From positions 558,001 through 622,000 of the forward strand of contig JAESUZ010005101.1 in the NCBI GenBank assembly GCA_017311185.1: a stretch of DNA of 64,000 nt, written 5' to 3'. Of this stretch, positions 59,165-64,000 are shown piece after piece. Position 1 is the first letter of the stretch; every line of letters starts with the position of its first letter. A model generated the notes under the pieces. The model had not been told where the DNA came from. It did not search any database and saw only the letters and a list, made by a program, of their open reading frames with translations. Made by a program: the position numbers and the translations under genes. This DNA comes from Proteles cristata cristata. Its lineage: Eukaryota > Chordata > Mammalia > Carnivora > Hyaenidae.

Positions 59165-59830
59165 TAATAAAGGTTAGCAAAAGTGTGCAGAAATTGGGAC
59201 CCTCAGACACTGCTGGTGGGAATGTAAAACAGTGCATTTGCTTTTGAAGACCGTATGGCTGTTTCTCTGAAGGTTAAACCAACAGTTACCATTTGACCTA
59301 GCAATTCCGCTCCTCGCTCTTGGCCCAAGATAACTGAAAGTCTATGTCCGCACAAAAAGTTTACGTGAATATTGACAGCAAAATTATTCGTAGTTGTCAA
59401 AAAAGTGGAAAGAACCCAAATACTCATAAACTGAGGAATGGATAAACAAAATGTGGTCTATCCACATAAAGGAACATTATTTGTCAATAAGAAAGAATGA
59501 AGTACAGATACATGGAATGTTCTGCTTAGTGACGGAAGCTAGTCACAAAGGACTACATGCTATACGATTTCATTTATGTGAAGTGTCCAGAATAGGCAAA
59601 TCCGTAGACACAGAAAGGAGATTGGGAAATGTCAGGGTTGGAAATGGAGACTACAGCTGAAGAGTACAAGTTTCTTCTCGGGGGTGACAAACAGGTTCTA
59701 AAATGGATTGTTGTAATGACCACACAGCTTTATAAATATACTACACACCACTGAATTGTTCTTTAACTGGGTGAATTGTATGGTATATAAATTGTAGCTC
59801 AATAAAGCTGTTCTACATTTATATTTGAAA
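59165..59830 (+). mobile_element. LINE-1 3' region, older type
   Basis: Sense L1 3' UTR: gacactgctggtgggaatgt, ctagcaattccgctcctcgc, gaggaatggataaacaaaat, and an end with ctcaataaagctgttctac. More diverged than the copies at 31100 and 43680. Confidence 0.88.
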
Positions 59831-60677
59831 ACTGTTCCATTAAAAAAAATTATTTATGTACCAGGATGGCTCTCAAGAAATATCTATCGAATGATATTCA
59901 AGGGCTTTATGGTGATTTAAAAACAATACATGTTTGTTTAAATTTAAACATGTCTTATAGGTGTAGAGAGTGCTGTTCTGCAGCAATGTCATATGACATG
60001 TATGTAGCCCAGCTTAACCATCCCCAGAAGCAAATGCTGAGGACTTCCCAGGTGCACTGAGATGTGGGCCTCAGTGCTGGAAGTTTCCCAACAGCCCTGC
60101 CGTGCAGGAGTTCCTCCTCTGCGCCAACAGGACCAAACTGTGGGGAAAGGGCCATGTGTGAGTAGCTGACAGTGGGGACGAGTGTTAACTGTCTCCCAAA
60201 ACCACCGGGGAACCTAACGCAGAGCTGCGGAGAAGCTCCAGGGTGCCTTGGGGTCACCAGCTAAAATACAGTCACCTGAGTCCTAGAAACTGGTCCTGGA
60301 TGAACAACAGCCTCCCTTTGTTGCGAGAGAAACTCCCAGAGCAGCCCCTGGTGGCATTTGCTACTTATGGCCACCCTTGAGCTAATATGAAACAGTACGG
60401 AAAGAAAAATAAATAAATTCCAGAGTGAAAATGCAAACCAATGTTCAGGGTGGCAGGAGAGGGGACAGGGAATAAGGAGAGGTCTAAACTTGAGAGCTAG
60501 CTGGGGAATCGGCCTGATAGGAACTGTTAATAGAGCCAAGAGCAAAGAAGGATACAAACCGGCACTGAAGGAGAAGCAAGGTAGAGTATTAGTGGATTTA
60601 ACAACAGAGCAAATCAGCTCAGCAGACAAGCTTCTCACGAGCAGGTCAAGTCCAGAACCTCGCACCGCCTGATCCTT
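59831..60677. other. Unique intronic stretch
   Basis: A 134-codon minus-strand frame (60665-60261) and a 100-codon frame (60257-59955) lie end to end but show no known family or splice-bounded pattern; treated as chance. Confidence 0.4.
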
Positions 60678-60692
60678 TCAGGGAATCGTTTT

Positions 60693-60928
60693 TGGGGTTT
60701 TTTTGTTTGTTTGGTTGGTTTTTTTAATAGTTTTTATTTATTTTTGAAACAGAGAGAGTCAGAGCATGAGCGGGGGAGGGGCAGAGAGAGGGAGACACAG
60801 AATCTGAAGCAGCTCCAGGCTCTGAGCGGCCTGCACAGAACCCAACGTGGGGCTCGAACCCATGAACTGGAAGATCATGACCTGAGCTGAAGTCAGATGC
60901 TTAACTGACTGAGCCCCTCAGGCGCCCC
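60693..60928 (-). mobile_element. SINEC_Fc-type SINE, older copy
   Basis: Antisense copy with a T/G-rich tail (ttttttgtttgtttggttgg). TSD tcagggaatcgtttt at 60678-60692 and 60929-60943, perfect. Confidence 0.95.
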
Positions 60929-60943
60929 TCAGGGAATCGTTTT

Positions 60944-61288
60944 CAAACCTTCCCCATCAGAGGACAAACTCCTCCCAAGAATAATTTAGAAAGCACATAT
61001 TTTATGACTCCATGAGCCCCGGATTTGTGAAAAGTTTGTTGTGAGGTTCTTTTGCAAAATGGAAGTCGGACTATGATATGAAACTGGAAAAGATTTATCT
61101 GAGACACAGAGGCTCCAAGGTCCCACCCATGTGTTGGGCTCCTGGCTTCACATCTCTGGAGATTCATTAGTGTTATTTTGGAGATGATTCAATCCCGCCC
61201 ACAAGAAAGCATCCTGGTGTGAAACACAACACAACTACAAAAAAAGTAGTGTATACTTCTTGTATGAAGGATAGCTTTTGTGTATTTT
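60944..61288. other. Unique intronic stretch
   Basis: Nothing recognised. Confidence 0.35.
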
Positions 61289-61302
61289 ATTTCATCACAT
61301 TT

Positions 61303-61493
61303 TTTTAAGTTTATTTACTTATTTTGAGAGAGAGAGCATGCATGTACAAGCAGGTGAAGGGCCCAGAGAAGGAGAGACAGAATCCTAAGCAGGCTCTACG
61401 CCATGAGTGCAGAGCCTGATGTGGGGCTCGCGAACCGTGAGATCACGACCTGAGCCAAGATCAAGAGTTAGATGCTTAACCGATGGCTCTCCA
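61303..61493 (-). mobile_element. SINE with shortened tRNA head
   Basis: Antisense copy. The B-box side lacks about 10 bp (ggggctcgcgaaccgtgaga) and the head stops at accgatggctct. TSD atttcatcacattt at 61289-61302 and 61494-61507, perfect 14 bp. Confidence 0.93.
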
Positions 61494-61509
61494 ATTTCAT
61501 CACATTTCT

Positions 61510-61650
61510 AAAACAGCTCTGCGAGACAGATATTTTTACAGATGAGGAAGAAACTGTGGCTCAAAGCAATCAAGGGACTTTCCTGAAGTCCTATAACTGG
61601 TAAGTGGGGTAGCAGTAGTGCTGGACTCTGGGTCTTCAAACTTCTTGACC
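61510..61650 (+). mobile_element. MIR element 3' part
   Basis: Contains ttacagatgaggaagaaact, caagggactttcctgaagtc and a gactctgggtcttc end. Confidence 0.72.
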
Positions 61651-62018
61651 GCTCTTACCTTCACTACCCTACACCTTTCCAAAGTGAAACTGCAATCAAT
61701 TTGTCCACCTACAGAAGGCCTTCTAGAATTTAAAAGAAAAAAAAAAACTGATGACATTTTAATAGAGATCAAAGATCACCATGAAACTTGGCAGACCAGA
61801 GGGAGAATACGGAGAAAATAAAAGAGGAGCATCAGGCTTTGGAATACCTGCAAGTCGGGGCCCCTACAATGAGGACTATGTATGAATTATTAGTCAAAAT
61901 AAAAATATCAGTAGCTACCATTATATCTAGTCCCCCGAGCCCTACAGCTTCTGGTTTATTCTGTTGCCTGTACTTAATGAAGAATAATAATGAAGAAGAT
62001 AAGAATTTGGGATTTTAG

Positions 62019-62247
62019 GGGCACCTGGGTGGCTCAGTTGGTTAAGTGTCCGACTTCGGCTCAGGTCATGATCTCACAGTTCGTGGGTTCGAGCCCCACG
62101 TCGGGCTCTGTGCTGACCACCAGCTCAGAGCCTGGAGCCTATTTCGGATTCTGTATCTCCCTCTTGCTCTGACTCTCCCCTGCTCATGCTCGCTCTCTCT
62201 CTCTCTCTCTCACACAAATAAATAAAATATTGAAAAAATTAAAAAAC
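62019..62247 (+). mobile_element. SINEC_Fc-type SINE
   Basis: Sense copy with intact A and B boxes (tggctcagttggtt, gggttcgagcccc). TSD agaatttgggattttag at 62002-62018 and 62248-62264, a perfect 17 bp. Confidence 0.96.
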
Positions 62248-62264
62248 AGAATTTGGGATTTTAG

Positions 62265-62944
62265 AATGGAACTTTTCTTAACGTTGCATGATGTCTTATC
62301 TAAGCTGTAAATGTTAAAGCATGCTCCTAGAGTAGGCAGTGTTTGCCATTGCCAATAAATAAACAAAACCTAGAGGAAAAGTAATGGTAATGGCTTTCAC
62401 CTTCTCTTACACAATCCACAAAGATGAGACCAGAGTAGAAGTTGTTGACTCTGTCATTTTATCTCTTGTAATAATTCTCAACCATAAATCTTCCTTTTGG
62501 GTTCTGTGGGGCAAACGTTCTGACTGTTTCTTCCCCTACAAAGCCATCTGGCTAAGCTCCTATTGTTCTTGATGACAGAAGGTCATACAAGGTGAAATAT
62601 CCCTGCAGTTGGGAGCCCCGAAGAAAAGGAATATTTTGCTCTTGGAAACTTTTCTGAATCTCTAATGGCTGGTAGGCTGCAAGGGATTCAGAAGGAAATA
62701 CTGGTCCATATCTACGTGGGGTATTGGCGTGTCAGCTACAAGTGGAAAGAATACTGGACGGACAGTCAGGGTCCTACGTTCTACTGGGTCCTCTGCCACT
62801 AACCAGGTAGGTCACCTTCACCAGGGCTGCAGGGCGCTTGTCTGTATAAAGAAGCGCTCAGAGTAGATCATCCCCAAAGACCTCTCCAGCTGTCCGACAC
62901 TCTGGCTTCTGGCTGTGCCCGTTCTGGTGATTTCTGAGCAAGTA
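62265..62944. other. Unique intronic stretch beside a PGM5 exon
   Basis: A MIR-like fragment may lie near 62745-62860. Otherwise nothing recognised. Confidence 0.4.
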
Positions 62945-62945
62945 C

Positions 62946-63129
62946 CTGTTTCTTGGTCACGGTGCCATCCACGGGGTCCACGTATTCAAAGCAGTCTGTC
63001 TTTGCCACGCTGTAGACGTGGTTCCCCACGGCAAACTGCTGGCCAATGAAGGACTTGTCTGTGAGCAGGGCCTCCAGGTCCCTCATGATGTAATACGTCG
63101 TCTTGGGCTCTAGCCCCTCATAGTCAAAC
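62946..63129 (-). CDS. PGM5: PGM5 third-from-last coding exon
   Basis: A 184-bp exon with an AG acceptor at 63131-63130 and a GT donor at 62945-62944 (minus strand). The first base completes an Arg codon split by the upstream intron (phase 2). Sixty-one whole codons follow, starting FDYEGLEPKTTYYIMRDLEA and ending DPVDGTVTKKQ, about residues 433-493, in the linker and start of the C-terminal domain. FIGQQFAVGNHVYSV and FEYVDPVDGTVTKKQ distinguish PGM5 from PGM1, which has FVGKQFSANDKVYTV and FEYSDPVDGSISRNQ. The open frame continues in both directions beyond the splice sites, but those extensions (MHSNCVL... and VLAQKSP...) are intronic. The next upstream exon is outside the window. Confidence 0.97.
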
Positions 63130-63354
63130 CTGGTGAGCGAAGGCAGGACACAGTTTGAATGCAAAGCTCATTGGAGAGCCAGAGACTGGGTGGGCATCGC
63201 AAGGTCATCTAATCATTGATTTTGTTTTCATGGGAGAAGTGCACAGAAAAGCACCCCACACCTGTCCCCGCACTCTTCTACCTTGCTTTTACAATCCAAG
63301 CCTGCTTCCCACCTCCTGCCTGCTACCTGGTCCATACAAGGCAGGCCCTATACA

Positions 63355-63916
63355 GTAGCCAGAGTGATTCTGCAAAAAGAAAGTCAAGTCATGTCAATGA
63401 CTTCTTTTCAATCCCTCCCTGAGTGCCCATCACACTGAGAACAAGACTCTAAGCAAGGACCACAAGGCATTGTGGGATCCCATCCCACCCACCCCCTCGA
63501 CTCTGTCCCCCTCTCACCCTTGTTCACTAGGCTACAGCCACATGGGCCTGCCCCCCCGTCCTCAGAGATACTGTGCCCTTCCTGACTTTGGGCCTTTGTT
63601 CTTGATCTTTGTTCCTTCAACCTGGTATATTCTCCCCCTTGACTACTGGAACACCTGGCATATTCTTGTCCATCACTTTTCCAACTTAGTGTCACCTCCA
63701 GAAAGCGACCTTCTCCAACCATCCATCTAAGATGCTTCCTTCTAGGCCTCCCTCTCTCTCGTCACTCTTCATATTTTCTTTCGGTCATTATCCCGATCTG
63801 CATTTACTTTGTTTCAAATATTTCTTTACTTCTTATCTGCCTTTGCCCACAAGAACCACAAGCTACAGGAGAGCAGCTTATCTGTTTTGTTCTCCACTGC
63901 TTCTATCAAGTAGTGT
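63355..63916 (+). mobile_element. L2 element 3' region
   Basis: Sense L2 text: gccagagtgattctgcaaaa, gactttgggcctttgttctt, ccttcaacctggtatattct, aaagcgaccttctccaacca-like and ttctccactgcttctatcaa. The opposite orientation to the L2 at 39795-40800. Confidence 0.78.
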
Positions 63917-63968
63917 TTCCTTCCTTCCTTCCTTCCTTCCTTCCTTCCTTCCTTCCTTCCTTCCTTCC
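63917..63968 (+). repeat. (TTCC)13 microsatellite
   Basis: Thirteen uninterrupted TTCC units. It precedes tagattatttgttgtttgag, which looks like the start of an antisense SINE, so the array may have grown from that SINE's A-rich tail. Confidence 0.95.
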
Positions 63969-64000
63969 TAGATTATTTGTTGTTTGAGAGAAAGAGAGCG
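63969..64000 (-). mobile_element. Possible truncated SINE at window edge
   Basis: The last bases (tttgagagaaagagagcg) resemble the CT-rich part of an antisense SINE, cut by the window end. Confidence 0.45.

Larger units (their letters stand above)
46834..62945 (-). other. PGM5: PGM5 intron (16.1 kb)
   Basis: Bounded by a GT donor at 62945-62944 and an AG acceptor at 46835-46834 on the minus strand, phase 0. It contains the repeats listed below and no further recognisable exon. Confidence 0.93.
63130..64000 (-). other. PGM5: 3' end of an upstream PGM5 intron
   Basis: Ends at the AG acceptor 63131-63130. It contains an L2 element, a (TTCC)n array and possibly the start of another SINE at the window edge. 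Confidence 0.85.

Noticed and set aside
60261..60665. 134-codon minus-strand frame next to a 100-codon frame
   Set aside because: Adjacent frames share no family signal and lie in PGM5 intron; no splice support.
26..62247. Many near-identical repeats suggesting an array
   Set aside because: They are dispersed SINEs with individual TSDs in both orientations, not a CRISPR or satellite array.
62868..63164. 98-codon frame as a complete small gene
   Set aside because: Only 62946-63129 is coding; clear AG and GT splice signals and PGM5 similarity end there, and the rest is intron.

Overview
This is vertebrate nuclear DNA from a cat-like carnivore (Feliformia, most likely Felidae). About 38 copies of the feliform tRNA-Lys-derived SINE (SINEC_Fc type) occur on both strands. 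They carry a tRNA-like head with A and B boxes, a CT-rich middle and an AATAAA-rich tail, and many have intact target-site duplications (TSDs). LINE-1 3' ends are of the carnivore type. I see no bacterial, viral-genome or plasmid features. Almost all computed reading frames are chance frames in introns or repeats.

Two protein-coding genes can be supported. At the left edge, 2304-2520 (+) is the last coding exon of TMEM252, a small two-pass membrane protein; this exon encodes the cytosolic tail with three PPxY motifs. On the minus strand lie the last three coding exons of PGM5 (aciculin, phosphoglucomutase-like protein 5): 63129-62946, 46833-46699 and 9783-9694. Their splice phases agree exactly and together they encode the final 135 complete codons. 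The genes are convergent, with stop codons about 7.2 kb apart, the TMEM252/PGM5 order known from human 9q21.11 shown in reverse complement.

Layout: 1-2303 is the end of the TMEM252 intron; 2521 to about 8300 is 3' UTR and intergenic DNA; about 8300-9693 is the probable PGM5 3' UTR; 9784-46698 is a 36.9 kb last intron; 46834-62945 is a 16.1 kb intron; 63130-64000 is the start of the next upstream intron. The introns hold old elements (MIR, L2, hAT/MER5A type, one mariner-type MITE, MLT1-type and other LTR remnants, old L1), over which SINEs of at least two ages are superimposed, several nested in older elements.

I found no previously undescribed biological system. The points most worth a second look are the TMEM252 tail (three PPxY motifs and an apparently altered C-terminus), a tandem duplication of a SINE tail together with its TSD, a three-layer nested insertion at 33.7-34.6 kb, close inverted pairs of young SINEs inside the PGM5 pre-mRNA, a 51-bp micro-insertion with a 14-bp TSD, and long repeat-poor intronic blocks that may be regulatory.
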